Counted from the stretch's first letter, positions 1-8,060 are shown. The stretch: 16,241 nucleotides of DNA from a bacterium (GCA_021798435.1 JAJZGN010000018.1:1-16241); one strand, 5' to 3'. Program-made: numbers and translations. Notes: generated by a model from the letters alone, not told the origin.

Positions 1-1
1 C

Positions 2-58
2 GCCCAGGCGCTCCAGGCGGCGCTGGAAGAGGCCTTCGCCCGCGAGGAGCCGGACTGA
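2..58 (+). CDS. C-terminal end of an unidentified protein (partial)
   Basis: Only the last 18 codons are present. They read through without a stop and end in TGA at 56-58. The visible tail is rich in Ala, Glu and Gln and looks helical and acidic, ending in Pro-Asp. Its stop overlaps the ATG of the next small gene by one base (TGATG), a typical coupled junction, which supports this frame being real. Nothing about function can be read from so short a piece. Confidence 0.5.
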   Translation, partial: AQALQAALEEAFAREEPD

Positions 59-240
59 TGTCTCGCAGCCTCACCAGTGAGCTCTACCGGGCAGCCCGCC
101 TTTCGGCCTCGGCCAGAGCTGTGAGCCGGAGCTTGGAAACCGGCAATCCTAAGTACGTCGCCCGCAGGGCTCGCAATATCGCCGTCGGTCGGACCCTGGC
201 GCGTGCCGGTGTGTGGAGGGGTCTCTGGGGCAAGTGGTAG
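58..240 (+). CDS. Small basic hypothetical protein, 60 aa
   Basis: The ATG at 58 overlaps the stop of the upstream gene, so the two are probably translated together. The product is strongly basic (Arg-rich) with a helical N-terminal half, a central Gly-Asn-Pro-Lys turn at about residues 29-32, a second Arg/Ala-rich helix and a Trp-rich end (VWRGLWGKW). No Cys, no metal site and no clear membrane segment are visible. The basic, aromatic-tailed helix could bind nucleic acid or a membrane surface, but that is a guess. I recall short proteins with a similar 'GNPK...RRA+N...GR' pattern in actinobacteria, of unknown role. The reading frame is convincing because of the overlap and the composition, while the function is unknown. 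Confidence 0.6.
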   Translation: MSRSLTSELYRAARLSASARAVSRSLETGNPKYVARRARNIAVGRTLARAGVWRGLWGKW

Positions 241-254
241 CCGGTCGCAGGGGC

Positions 255-269
255 CGGTAGCCTCTACCG
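255..269 (+). terminator. Short stem-loop between convergent genes (possible terminator)
   Basis: CGGTAG at 255-260 and CTACCG at 264-269 form a perfect 6-bp stem with a 3-nt loop, 15 bases after the small gene's stop. No T-run follows, so it is at best a weak or factor-assisted terminator. The rest of 241-424, between the convergent small gene and the aminotransferase, shows no gene. Confidence 0.25.
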
Positions 270-424
270 CTCCACGATTCGCCGGGACCACGGGCAGGTG
301 TCACCCCGCCGGGGATGAAGCGGCCAGGGCGCGGCGTGCCTCCCGGGGCTCCCAACTCTGCCTGGCCCGACCACTGGCGCCCAGATGGGATCCGTCCGAG
401 CCGGGAGCCGAGCCACAAAGAGAC

Positions 425-1636
425 TCAGATGCCCTGCAGCCCCGAGATCAGCCGGTCCACATCCGAGTGGTCGTTGTAGTGGGCCAGCCCGGCGCGGACC
501 GCGCCCTGGGGTTGGAGCCCCAGCGCCCGCGTTATCTCATAGGCATAGTTGTCACCGCTCCACACGTTGACGCCCTGTGCCGCCAGGCGGGACGCGACGT
601 CGTCGGGGGTGTGCCCGGACACTCTGAAGTAGGCCGTGGGGGCGCGCCTGAGGGCGCGGCCAAAGACGGAGATCCCCGGGATCTCGAGCAGGGCCCCGAG
701 CAGGACCTTGAACAGACGCTCCTCACTCGCCTCCACCGCAGCCATGGCCCGGAGGATGCGATCGCGGCGAGACCCGGAGCCGGGGCCAGCCAGCCCAGCC
801 AGATGTTCAACCGCGGACGCCACCCCCGCGTAGTCGGCAAGCGGTGGGGTCCCCAGTTGGTACCGATCGGGCACTCGGTCGCTCGCGGGGAGCAGCTTAT
901 CGGGCTGAAAGCGGTCGAGAAGTTCAGGAGCAGCCACCAGAGCGGCCACATGCGGTCCGCACCACTTGTACGCCGAAGTGACGTAGAAGTCGGCTCCCAG
1001 CCGCTGGACATCCACCGGCATATGGGGGGTGGCGTGCACCCCGTCCACGTAGGTGAGCGCCCCCTCGCGGTGGGCGATGGCGGCGATGCGCGCGATGTCG
1101 GGACGGGTGCCGAGGACGTTGCTGGCGGCGGTCACCGCCACCAGCCGGGTCCTCGGCCCGACCAGGTGCTCGTACTGCTCAGTCGGGAGCTCCCCGGTGT
1201 CGGGGTCCACCTCGGCCACCCGGACCGTGGCCCCGGTCGCGGATGCGGCCTGAATCCACGGACGGAAGTTGCCATCGTGCTCCAAGCGCGAGATCACGAT
1301 CTCCTCGCCAGGCGACCACTCGCGGGCCAGCAGGCGGGAGAACTTGTAGGTGAGGGCAGTCATGCTGGGGCCCATGACGACACCTGTGGGGTGGCCACCG
1401 ACCAGATCGGCGACGGCCTGCCGGCACTCGGCGATGAGGTCGTTGGCGTGCCGGCTGGAGGGGAAGAAGCCGTCGGTGTTGCTGAGACCCTGCCGATAGG
1501 CCCCAGCGATCGCGGAGATCACCGATTCCGGGGTCTGGGTGCCAGCGGCGGCGTCCAGGTAGGCGCGGCCGTCCGCCAGAGCCGGGAACTCCGCCCGGAT
1601 GGCGCGCGTGTCGAGCTCTGGAGTCTGGGTACTCAT
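425..1636 (-). CDS. Cysteine-desulfurase-like PLP-dependent aminotransferase (class V)
   Basis: This is a fold-type I PLP enzyme of 403 residues, the usual size for the class V aminotransferase family. The best family match I recognise is the cysteine-desulfurase-like group (TIGR01976 type). Visible landmarks are YLDAAAG at 26-32, EHDGN at 119-123 with the PLP-stacking His120, YVDGVHATPH at 196-205 with the cofactor Asp198, and SAYKWCGPH at 221-229 with the Schiff-base Lys224. Near the C-terminus the loop that carries the catalytic Cys in SufS/IscS-type desulfurases reads RAGLAHYN, with no Cys. Sulfur transfer by the classical persulfide route is therefore unlikely and the substrate is unknown. 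The ATG at 1636 is chosen because GGGGAGG lies just upstream; the open frame extends further but without a ribosome site. It is divergent from the folE operon. Confidence 0.85.
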   Translation of the reverse strand: MSTQTPELDTRAIRAEFPALADGRAYLDAAAGTQTPESVISAIAGAYRQGLSNTDGFFPSSRHANDLIAECRQAVADLVGGHPTGVVMGPSMTALTYKFSRLLAREWSPGEEIVISRLEHDGNFRPWIQAASATGATVRVAEVDPDTGELPTEQYEHLVGPRTRLVAVTAASNVLGTRPDIARIAAIAHREGALTYVDGVHATPHMPVDVQRLGADFYVTSAYKWCGPHVAALVAAPELLDRFQPDKLLPASDRVPDRYQLGTPPLADYAGVASAVEHLAGLAGPGSGSRRDRILRAMAAVEASEERLFKVLLGALLEIPGISVFGRALRRAPTAYFRVSGHTPDDVASRLAAQGVNVWSGDNYAYEITRALGLQPQGAVRAGLAHYNDHSDVDRLISGLQGI

Positions 1637-1671
1637 GTGCCTCCCCGGCATCCCGATTGCCGCTCGCTCCG

Positions 1672-1677
1672 ATTTTA
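1672..1677 (-). promoter_or_regulatory. Candidate -10 element for the class V aminotransferase
   Basis: On the minus strand this is TAAAAT, a near-consensus -10 that stands out in GC-rich surroundings, about 36 bases before the chosen ATG. No good -35 is seen at the normal distance. Confidence 0.35.
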
Positions 1678-1680
1678 GGC

Positions 1681-1713
1681 GGGGCTTCGGCCCCTCGATC
1701 GGGGGTTCGGCCC
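1681..1713. repeat. Tandem GGGGnTTCGGCCC repeats between divergent genes
   Basis: GGGGCTTCGGCCC at 1681-1693 recurs as GGGGGTTCGGCCC at 1701-1713, a 20-bp offset (about two helical turns) with one mismatch. The first copy can also fold as GGGGC-TTCG-GCCCC, a tetraloop hairpin (1681-1694). The pair lies just upstream of the -10 of the leftward gene, so it may be an operator or a leader structure. Confidence 0.35.
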
Positions 1714-1774
1714 TTTTCGCGGCCGGGGGCTCCTCCGGCACCGGGCCGATCGGGCCCGCACGCCAGCTGACACC

Positions 1775-1780
1775 TAGAAT
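1775..1780 (+). promoter_or_regulatory. Candidate -10 element for the folE operon
   Basis: TAGAAT matches the TAnnnT -10 pattern about 73 bases before the folE GTG. No matching -35 is evident at 17 bp. It is the only AT-rich hexamer of this kind in the intergenic stretch. Confidence 0.25.
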
Positions 1781-1852
1781 CGATGGTGAAGGTGCCCTGC
1801 TGGCCAAGACGTGCCGGCGGCGCCTGCTCACTCGCGGAGTTGGGAGTCAGAC

Positions 1853-2509
1853 GTGGATTCGGAGCTGGACGAGGACCTCGAGGGCGCGCCGACCGGCGGA
1901 AGCGTGCGCTCCCTCAGCCCGGCCAAGTGGGCGGAGCTGGAGGCCCAGTGCGCCGCCATCCTGTCCGGCCTGGGGCTCGACCTCGACACCTTGGCGACGC
2001 GGGACACGCCCCGACGCTTCCTGCGCGCCCTGTACGACGCGACCTCGGGGTACGACGGCGACCCCAAGCTGCTCACGGTGTTCCCCACCGAGTGCCGGGG
2101 AGGCGCGGACTGTCGCATAAGCCAGATCATCGAGGGCCCGATCCCGTTCTTTGCACTGTGCGAGCACCACGCGCTCCCCTTCCATGGGACGGCCCACGTG
2201 GCCTACATCGCCCACGAACACATCGTCGGTCTCTCCAAGCTGACCCGTCTGGTGCAGGTGTACAGCCGCCGCTTCACAGTGCAGGAGCGGATCGGCCAGG
2301 AGATCGCTGACTGGATGGTGGACCATCTCCTGCCCCACGGAGTCGCGGTCCATCTGGAGGCGGCCCACCTGTGCACCCAGATGCGTGGGGTCCGGGATGA
2401 CCGAACGCGCACCGCGACGACCTTCTGGCGCGGCGCCTATGAGACGGACCCGGAGCTGAGGAATGACTTCATGGGAACGGTGTGGCAGCACCACCAAACG
2501 CACCCCTGA
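1853..2509 (+). CDS. folE: GTP cyclohydrolase I
   Basis: This enzyme converts GTP to 7,8-dihydroneopterin triphosphate and formate, the entry step to folate and other pterins; it is a cytosolic zinc enzyme that forms a homodecamer in known cases. The 218-residue product carries the family hallmarks: CEHH at 103-106 (zinc ligands Cys103 and His106), IVGLSKLTRLVQVYSRR at about 124-140, VQER at 143-146, and HLCTQMRGVRD at 172-182 with the third zinc ligand Cys174. All metal ligands are present, so it is a type IA enzyme and not a degenerate copy. The GTG at 1853 is preferred because GGGAG lies 6 bases upstream; an in-frame GTG at 1811 would add 14 residues. The 3' end overlaps the next gene by 28 bases, indicating an operon. 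Confidence 0.95.
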   Translation: MDSELDEDLEGAPTGGSVRSLSPAKWAELEAQCAAILSGLGLDLDTLATRDTPRRFLRALYDATSGYDGDPKLLTVFPTECRGGADCRISQIIEGPIPFFALCEHHALPFHGTAHVAYIAHEHIVGLSKLTRLVQVYSRRFTVQERIGQEIADWMVDHLLPHGVAVHLEAAHLCTQMRGVRDDRTRTATTFWRGAYETDPELRNDFMGTVWQHHQTHP

Positions 2510-3165
2510 CGGTGGTGGGCGGCGCGACGGGGGCCCTGGGCCGCGCGGTCGTGCTCGACCTCAGCCGGAGGGGCCACCGGGTGGTCGCCGTGGGGCGCGC
2601 GGCGGCCGATGTCCCGGGCGCGAGCTGGACCTTGACTGCCGATCTCGGGGCGCGGGAGGGCGCCGAGGCGGTCTTCAGGGAGGTGGAGGCCATCGGAGAG
2701 GTGGAGGCCGTGGTCAATGTGGCCGGCGGATTCGCTTCCGGCTCGGTGGTCGCGGGAGCGGATACCGTCCTCCACGAGATGCTGGCCGTGAACCTTGAGA
2801 CGGCCTGGTGGAGCTGCCGGGCCGCGGCCCCGCTCCTCGCCCGGCACGGAGGTGGGGCCATCGTCAACGTGGCCTCCAGGTCGGCGCTGGGGCCGGTCAG
2901 GGGCGCCGCCGCCTACGCCATCTCCAAGTCGGCCGTGCTGCGCCTCACCGAGTTGCTGGCGGCGGAGCTGGCGCCCTCCCGAGTCCGGGTGAACGCGATA
3001 CTTCCCGGCGTCATCGCGACCGCCGCCAATCGTGAGGCATTGCCCCCGGAGCGGCTGGCAGCCGCGGTGCCACCCGGGGATGTCGCCGCCGTGATCGCCT
3101 TCCTGATCTCGGATGCTGCCTGGCCGATCAGTGGCGCTCTGATCCCGACCTCCGGCTGGAGCTGA
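2482..3165 (+). CDS. Short-chain dehydrogenase/reductase, possible pterin reductase
   Basis: This is a classical NAD(P)-binding Rossmann-fold SDR of 227 residues, slightly short for the family (about 240-250). The glycine-rich nucleotide loop GGATGALG lies at 13-20, the NVAG motif at 79-82, and the full catalytic tetrad is visible as Asn104, Ser132, Tyr145 and Lys149 (YAISK). An Arg follows the second strand (VGRA at 37-40), which hints at NADPH. The gene starts inside the end of folE and is followed after a few bases by a RibD-C/DHFR-like reductase. FolM in E. coli and sepiapterin reductase are SDRs acting on pterins, so a dihydropterin reductase role is a reasonable inference from context, but the sequence does not prove the substrate. 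The GTG at 2482 is the longest start; GTGs at 2512 and 2515 are alternatives. Confidence 0.8.
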   Translation: MAAPPNAPLTVVGGATGALGRAVVLDLSRRGHRVVAVGRAAADVPGASWTLTADLGAREGAEAVFREVEAIGEVEAVVNVAGGFASGSVVAGADTVLHEMLAVNLETAWWSCRAAAPLLARHGGGAIVNVASRSALGPVRGAAAYAISKSAVLRLTELLAAELAPSRVRVNAILPGVIATAANREALPPERLAAAVPPGDVAAVIAFLISDAAWPISGALIPTSGWS

Positions 3166-3190
3166 CCACTTGGGGCCGCTCGAGGTCCTC

Positions 3191-4015
3191 ATGGAGACCG
3201 GCGACCAGGAGCCGGAGGAGATGCCGGTCGGGCTCATGGGGCTGTACGGCGGGGGGCTTGCCCTGAGGCCGCCGGTGGTGTTCGCCAACTTCGTCTCATC
3301 CCTGGATGGGGTTGTGGACATTCCGGGCACCGGCAGGGTGGGACGCCTTCTCAGCGGCGACAGCCCGGGAGACCGGTTCGTGATGGGCTTGCTCCGAGCC
3401 TCCGCAGACGCGGTCCTGATCGGGGCCGGAACTCTTCGCGCCAGCCCCGGCTCCACCTGGTTGCCCGAGCAAGCGTGCCCGGAGCAGGCGGCGGGGTTCC
3501 TGGAGCTGCGGCGTCGGAAGGGGCTCTCCCCCAGCCCCCGGGTGGTGGTGGCATCGGCCAGAGGGGAGCTGGACCCGGCCCACCCTGGCCTCCGGGGCGC
3601 GCTGGTGGTCACGGGAGAGGCCGGCGGGGCCCGGTTGCCCCGGGAGTTGGACGCCGAAGTGGTGCACGTCCCCGACGGGCCCGCTGGACTGGACCTGCGC
3701 GCCGTGCTCCGGCAGCTCGTGGCCAGGGGCTTTCGGACCATCCTCAGCGAGGCCGGCCCCAGCTTAACCGGGCAGCTGGTGGCGCAAGGACTCCTCGGCG
3801 AGCTCTTTCTCACGCTGTCGCCGCTTCTTGCCGGTTGGCCCGCCGGCGGGGGCCGCAGGGGGCTCCTGGGAGAGACCGAGTTGCTCCCCGGGCTTAGTGT
3901 GGGTGGCGAGCTGGTGTCGGTGCGCCGCCAGGGGGCCCACCTCTTCCTTCGCTACCGCCTCCGACGCGGGAGCGGGCTCTCAGATGGCTTCAGCGGGGAG
4001 CCCTCGCCGGCGTAA
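3191..4015 (+). CDS. RibD C-terminal domain / DHFR-like reductase
   Basis: The 274-residue protein is a stand-alone RibD_C (pyrimidine reductase, DHFR-fold) protein without the N-terminal deaminase domain of full RibD. Family motifs seen are NFVSSLDG at 33-40, ASADAVLIGAGTLRA at 70-84 and ILSEAGPSLTGQL at 184-196, which form the NADPH and substrate pocket in relatives. Such proteins reduce the ribitylamino-pyrimidine intermediate of riboflavin synthesis, and some act as alternative dihydrofolate reductases. The place behind folE and an SDR favours a pterin or folate reduction role here (inference). The ATG at 3191 has GAGG 5 bases upstream; a TTG at 3170, 4 bases after the SDR stop, is the alternative. 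Its last 26 bases overlap the convergent membrane-protein gene. Confidence 0.82.
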   Translation: METGDQEPEEMPVGLMGLYGGGLALRPPVVFANFVSSLDGVVDIPGTGRVGRLLSGDSPGDRFVMGLLRASADAVLIGAGTLRASPGSTWLPEQACPEQAAGFLELRRRKGLSPSPRVVVASARGELDPAHPGLRGALVVTGEAGGARLPRELDAEVVHVPDGPAGLDLRAVLRQLVARGFRTILSEAGPSLTGQLVAQGLLGELFLTLSPLLAGWPAGGGRRGLLGETELLPGLSVGGELVSVRRQGAHLFLRYRLRRGSGLSDGFSGEPSPA

Positions 4016-5321
4016 CGGTGGGGGAAGGTGGAAGCGGCACCGGGCTGGCCCCACTCGCGCCCTGCCGCGACCGCCAGGCCTGGGCCACCAGCGCCAGCAC
4101 CATCAGGAGGAGGAGCAGGTTGCGCGCCTCGAGCACCAACAAGCCGGAGCGCGCCAGCCCCAGGATCGAGGTCCAGAGGTAGGGGAACTCGAGCTGGGTG
4201 AGCAGGCCCAGCAGGACGCAGCCCCAGAGCAGCGGCGCGCGCGTCCTGCCGCCCAGCTCGTAGGCCGCGAGGCAGGCGCAGGGAGTGAAGGCCGCCAGGT
4301 ACTGTGGAGAGAGGACTGGGGTGGCCACCAGGGCAGCCCCGATAGAGGCGGCGAAAAGGAGTCCCGGGGGCGCCCCTCCGTGGAGCCCGGCCCAGAAGAC
4401 TGAGAGCAGGAGCGCCACTCCCAGGGCGGCGAAGGCGGCGGCGCCGACCGCAAGATGAAGGCGGGCTCCCGTCACCTCCATGGAGCCGAGTGCCCCTCTC
4501 AACACGGTCACCTGGTGCAGGTGGGCAAGGGCCAATCCCAGGCCGGCTGGCAGGCTCTCGATCTCGACCCCGCGGTCCAGGTTGTGGAGCTGGGAGGTGG
4601 CCAGGCCGCCGTGGGACCACAGCTGGAAGCCCACCAGAATCGCTGCCACCGGGAGGAGCGCCAGCAGGGGCGGGCGGAAGGACGCCGCCAGCCGGGACCA
4701 GAATCCAGGTCGGCCGCGGACCGCGGCGGCGCAGCTCAGGGCGAGGAGGGGCACCAGTGCCACCAGTGCGTACTCCTTGATCAGGCCGGCGGCCAAGACC
4801 AGCAGGTAGGCGGTGGCGTAGCGGGAGTTGGACGCGGCGAGGGCTGACGCCAAGAGCAGGAGCCCGATGGCGGGGTCGGGACGGTAGAAGGAGAGGGGAC
4901 CAAGGGCGCCCAGGACAGCGACCAGGGCCCAGCCGAACCCGGGCCGGTGGGCGCGCCGGGCGACGATGGCCACGCCAACGAGAGCCACCACCAGCATCTC
5001 CAGGGCGAAGGCGAGGACAAAGTGCGACTTACCGGCCAGGGCTGGCAGAGGCAGGAAGAGGAGGACCCCCGGCGGGTAGATGAAGGGGAGCGTCCCGTGG
5101 AAGGTGGCGGAGTAAGGCGCGGTCCCGGAGAGGAGCAGGTGGGCGACCGCGGCCAGGTCACCGAGGCCACCGGCGGCCAGGCCCGCCCGAGCAGTGTGAG
5201 GGATGCCGCCGATGCCGAAGGCGAGTGCCGGGGCGGCACCGAGGACGAGGAGTCCCAGGGCGATGGCGGGGGGGATGGTCCCGAACCCAGAGCCGGTCGG
5301 CCGCCCCGAGTTTTCGACCAT
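3990..5321 (-). CDS. Polytopic membrane glycosyltransferase, GT87/DUF2029-like
   Basis: The 443-residue protein is almost entirely hydrophobic, with roughly ten or more membrane segments beginning at about residues 18-38. Between the first two segments an extracytoplasmic-type loop carries GGLGD (Asp55), APY (Tyr70) and IYPPG (81-85). This D...Y...YPP pattern is seen in polyprenyl-phosphate-mannose-dependent GT-C enzymes of the GT87/DUF2029 type. It would transfer a sugar from a lipid carrier to a cell-envelope glycan or glycolipid. The C-terminal 35 residues are hydrophilic and Pro-rich. No Shine-Dalgarno is evident before the ATG at 5321, which lies 58 bases from the divergent exporter. The stop overlaps the neighbouring reductase gene tail to tail. 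The family assignment is moderate; the acceptor is unknown. Confidence 0.65.
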   Translation of the reverse strand: MVENSGRPTGSGFGTIPPAIALGLLVLGAAPALAFGIGGIPHTARAGLAAGGLGDLAAVAHLLLSGTAPYSATFHGTLPFIYPPGVLLFLPLPALAGKSHFVLAFALEMLVVALVGVAIVARRAHRPGFGWALVAVLGALGPLSFYRPDPAIGLLLLASALAASNSRYATAYLLVLAAGLIKEYALVALVPLLALSCAAAVRGRPGFWSRLAASFRPPLLALLPVAAILVGFQLWSHGGLATSQLHNLDRGVEIESLPAGLGLALAHLHQVTVLRGALGSMEVTGARLHLAVGAAAFAALGVALLLSVFWAGLHGGAPPGLLFAASIGAALVATPVLSPQYLAAFTPCACLAAYELGGRTRAPLLWGCVLLGLLTQLEFPYLWTSILGLARSGLLVLEARNLLLLLMVLALVAQAWRSRQGASGASPVPLPPSPTVTPARAPR

Positions 5322-5379
5322 CGCCGGGAGTTTACCGGGCGAGTTGGTGCGGCTCGAAGGCAGCTGCTATGGTCGGGGC

Positions 5380-6015
5380 GTGGCCCCAGAACGCCTCCTC
5401 GGCTTCGTCGCGGTGGCGGTGGTGCTGATCGCGCTTCCCGGGCCCAGCGTGCTCTTCATCGTCAGCCGGGCGCTGAACTTCGGCCGCGGCGTGGCGCTCC
5501 TCACCGTGGCTGGCAACAGCGCCGGGGAGGCGGTGCAGGTGGGGCTGGTGGCGTTCGGAATCGGGGAGCTGCTGGAGCGCTCGGAGCTGGCCCTTTCGGC
5601 GATGCGGATTGTGGGCGCGGCCTACTTGCTGTACTTGGGGTTTCGCACCTTCACGTCACGGTCTGAGATCCTGCGGACGGAGCCCGCCGGGCCGCCCCCG
5701 GCGAGTCGCTGGCGGGCCGTTCTCGACGGGGTGGTCGTGGGCGGCACCAATCCCAAGAGCGCCGTCTTCTTCGTCACGGTCCTCCCCGCCTTCGTGACCC
5801 CCGGAGGAGCCGCCGTGACCCTGCAGATCATGGCTCTCGGGGCCACCTGGGTGGCGATCGCGTTGGTTTCCGACTCGCTCTGGGGTACCGCGGCGGCCCG
5901 CGCCGGGCTCTGGCTGCGCTCCTCGCCGCACCGGCGTTCCCTGGTCCAGAGGGCCAGTGGGGTGGTCACGGCCGGACTTGGGGTTGGTCTGGTCGTGAGT
6001 GGCTTGCGGAGCTAG
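5380..6015 (+). CDS. LysE/RhtB family amino-acid or metabolite exporter
   Basis: The 211-residue length, about six hydrophobic segments and the N-terminus APERLLGFVAVAVVLIALPG followed by PSVLFIVSRAL are typical of the LysE/RhtB superfamily of inner-membrane exporters, where the 'PGP' element is a signature. A second family landmark is the GTNPKSAVFFVTVLPAF segment in the middle of the protein. Members export amino acids such as lysine, threonine or homoserine lactones; the substrate cannot be told here. The GTG at 5380 is chosen because it gives the standard family N-terminus; the frame is open further upstream but that region overlaps the divergent gene. The acetoacetate-CoA ligase gene starts 2 bases after the stop, so the two are very likely co-transcribed. 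Confidence 0.85.
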   Translation: MAPERLLGFVAVAVVLIALPGPSVLFIVSRALNFGRGVALLTVAGNSAGEAVQVGLVAFGIGELLERSELALSAMRIVGAAYLLYLGFRTFTSRSEILRTEPAGPPPASRWRAVLDGVVVGGTNPKSAVFFVTVLPAFVTPGGAAVTLQIMALGATWVAIALVSDSLWGTAAARAGLWLRSSPHRRSLVQRASGVVTAGLGVGLVVSGLRS

Positions 6016-6017
6016 GG

Positions 6018-8045
6018 GTGAAAGGGGACGAGACGGCGGCTGTCCCGTTTAGCGGGAGTGGTCCCGTCCCGGAGGGAACCCTGCTCTGGGAGCCGCCGGC
6101 GGCCCTCGTCCGGGGGTCACGGCTGAGCCACTATCGGGACTGGCTGGAGGACGGAGCGCTGTTGGCAGCCCGCTCGTACTCGGAGCTGTGGAACTGGTCG
6201 GTGGAGGATCCGGGGAGGTTCTGGGAGAGCCTCTGGACCTATTTCGCCGTGAAGGCGCACGCCGCCCACGAGGTGGCCCTGGTCGACAGCTCGATGCCCG
6301 GGGCTCGGTGGTTTCCGGGCGCCACGCTGAACTACGCGGAGCACGCCCTGAGGGGGCTCGACCCCAGAGGAGTCTGTGTGGTGGCCGTGGACGAGGCGGG
6401 GGCCCGCCGGGATTTGTCGGGCGCGGAACTCACCTTGCAGGTGGGCGCGCTGGCGCGTCACCTCCGGCTGGCGGGCGTGGGCGCGGGCGACCGCGTGGCA
6501 GCCTACCTCCCCAATGTCCCCGAGGCACTGGTGGGCCTGCTTGCCTCAGCCAGCTTGGGGGCTGTCTGGTCGAGCTGCTCTCCGGACTTCGGGGAGGGGG
6601 CGCTGCTCGACCGTTTCCGCCAGATCGAGCCCAAGGTCTTGATCGCCAGCCGGGGATACCGCTTCGGGGGCCGGGAATTCGACCGCAGCGCCACGGTCCT
6701 CGGGCTGGTGGCGGGGCTGCCCAGCCTCACCGAGGTGGTCTGGGTGGGGCAGCCCCCCGGGTCTCAGGCCCCGAGTCCTCCGACCCATGTTTCCTGGGAT
6801 CTGGCCATAGCAGAGGTCGCCCCGCCAGAGTTCACGCCCGTTCCCTTCGACCATCCGCTCTGGGTCCTGTACTCGTCGGGCACCACGGGGCTGCCCAAGC
6901 CGATCGTGCATGGGCACGGGGGCATCCTCCTCGAGCACCTTAAGGCGCTGGCGCTCCACTCCGACCTCGGAGCCGGCGACCGCTTCTTCTGGTTCACCAC
7001 GACGGGGTGGATGATGTGGAACTACCTCGTCTCAGGGCTCCTCCTAGGGGCTGCCGTGGTCCTCTACGACGGGAGCCCGAACCATCCGGGGGCGTCCCGG
7101 CTCTGGGAGCTGGTGAGTGAGCTCCGCATCACCCACTTCGGGACCTCCGCCGGGCACATCGCGGCCGGCATGAAGGCGGGCCTTCGGCCCGGGGGCGGCC
7201 TCGACCTCTCCAGCCTGCGGCTGCTGGGCTCAACGGGCTCCCCCCTCTCTCCGGATGCCTTCGCCTGGGTGTACCGAGAGGTGAAGGAGGACCTGTGGCT
7301 CACCTCGATCAGCGGGGGCACAGACGTGTGCACGGCGTTCGTATTGGGCTGCCCCTGGCTCCCGGTGCGGGCGGGGGTCATCCAGTGCCGGGGGCTGGGA
7401 GCCGCGGTCTCGGCGTTCGACCAGGAGGGGAGAGCCCTCACCGATGAGGTGGGAGAGCTGGTGATCACAGCCCCGCTCCCGTCGATGCCGGTCGCCCTTT
7501 GGGGCGACCCGGACGGCAGCCGCTACCGGGACAGCTACTTCTCTTCGTATCCCGGTGTCTGGCGGCACGGGGACTGGGTAAAGGTACGGCAGGACGGGGG
7601 GGTCGTCATGTACGGGCGCTCGGACTCCACCATCAACCGTCACGGGATCCGGATGGGCACCGCGGAGATCTACCGGGCGGTGGAGGACCTGCCCGAGGTG
7701 CTGGACAGCCTGGTGGTGGACGTGCCGGTACCGGGGGGGGACACCTTCATGCCGCTGTTTCTGGTGCTGGCCCCGGGGTCCGAACTGGACCCAGAGCTGG
7801 TGGCCAGGGTGAAGGCCAGGGTGCGGGACCAGGTGTCGCCTCGACATGTTCCCGACCTCGTAGTGCAGGTGCCCGAGATCCCGAAGACCCTGAGCGGAAA
7901 GAAGCTCGAGGTTCCGGTGAAGCGGATCCTGAGCGGGGACGACCCCGATCGGGCCCTGAGCCGGGAGTCCTTGCAGAACCCGGCCGCTCTGCAGCCGTTT
8001 CTGGACCTTGCCGGTCGGTCGCGGGAGTGGCTGCCAGGGGCCTAG
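6018..8045 (+). CDS. aacS: Acetoacetate-CoA ligase (acetoacetyl-CoA synthetase)
   Basis: This AMP-forming acyl-CoA synthetase activates acetoacetate with ATP and CoA to acetoacetyl-CoA, releasing AMP and PPi, and so feeds ketone-body or polyhydroxybutyrate-derived carbon into lipid metabolism. The 675 residues fit the acetoacetate-CoA ligase family (about 650-660) rather than shorter acyl-CoA ligases. The N-terminal region includes SYSELWNWSVEDPGRFWESL and a FPGATLNYAEH motif typical of the ACS N-domain. The P-loop-like A3 motif YSSGTTGLPKP starts at residue 285, GRSDSTINRHGIRMGTAEIY is the A8 hinge region, and PKTLSGKKLE at 622-631 holds the catalytic Lys628. The start is a GTG with GGAG 6 bases upstream. 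The substrate call rests on overall family resemblance, since propionate or other ligases share the motifs. Confidence 0.9.
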   Translation: MKGDETAAVPFSGSGPVPEGTLLWEPPAALVRGSRLSHYRDWLEDGALLAARSYSELWNWSVEDPGRFWESLWTYFAVKAHAAHEVALVDSSMPGARWFPGATLNYAEHALRGLDPRGVCVVAVDEAGARRDLSGAELTLQVGALARHLRLAGVGAGDRVAAYLPNVPEALVGLLASASLGAVWSSCSPDFGEGALLDRFRQIEPKVLIASRGYRFGGREFDRSATVLGLVAGLPSLTEVVWVGQPPGSQAPSPPTHVSWDLAIAEVAPPEFTPVPFDHPLWVLYSSGTTGLPKPIVHGHGGILLEHLKALALHSDLGAGDRFFWFTTTGWMMWNYLVSGLLLGAAVVLYDGSPNHPGASRLWELVSELRITHFGTSAGHIAAGMKAGLRPGGGLDLSSLRLLGSTGSPLSPDAFAWVYREVKEDLWLTSISGGTDVCTAFVLGCPWLPVRAGVIQCRGLGAAVSAFDQEGRALTDEVGELVITAPLPSMPVALWGDPDGSRYRDSYFSSYPGVWRHGDWVKVRQDGGVVMYGRSDSTINRHGIRMGTAEIYRAVEDLPEVLDSLVVDVPVPGGDTFMPLFLVLAPGSELDPELVARVKARVRDQVSPRHVPDLVVQVPEIPKTLSGKKLEVPVKRILSGDDPDRALSRESLQNPAALQPFLDLAGRSREWLPGA

Positions 8046-8060
8046 CCGCTTTCGGGTTCC

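Noticed and set aside
203..1678. 491-codon rightward frame opposite the aminotransferase
   Set aside because: It is a GC-rich shadow frame, full of Arg, Gly and Pro without any domain, while the opposite strand encodes a clear PLP enzyme with all its motifs.
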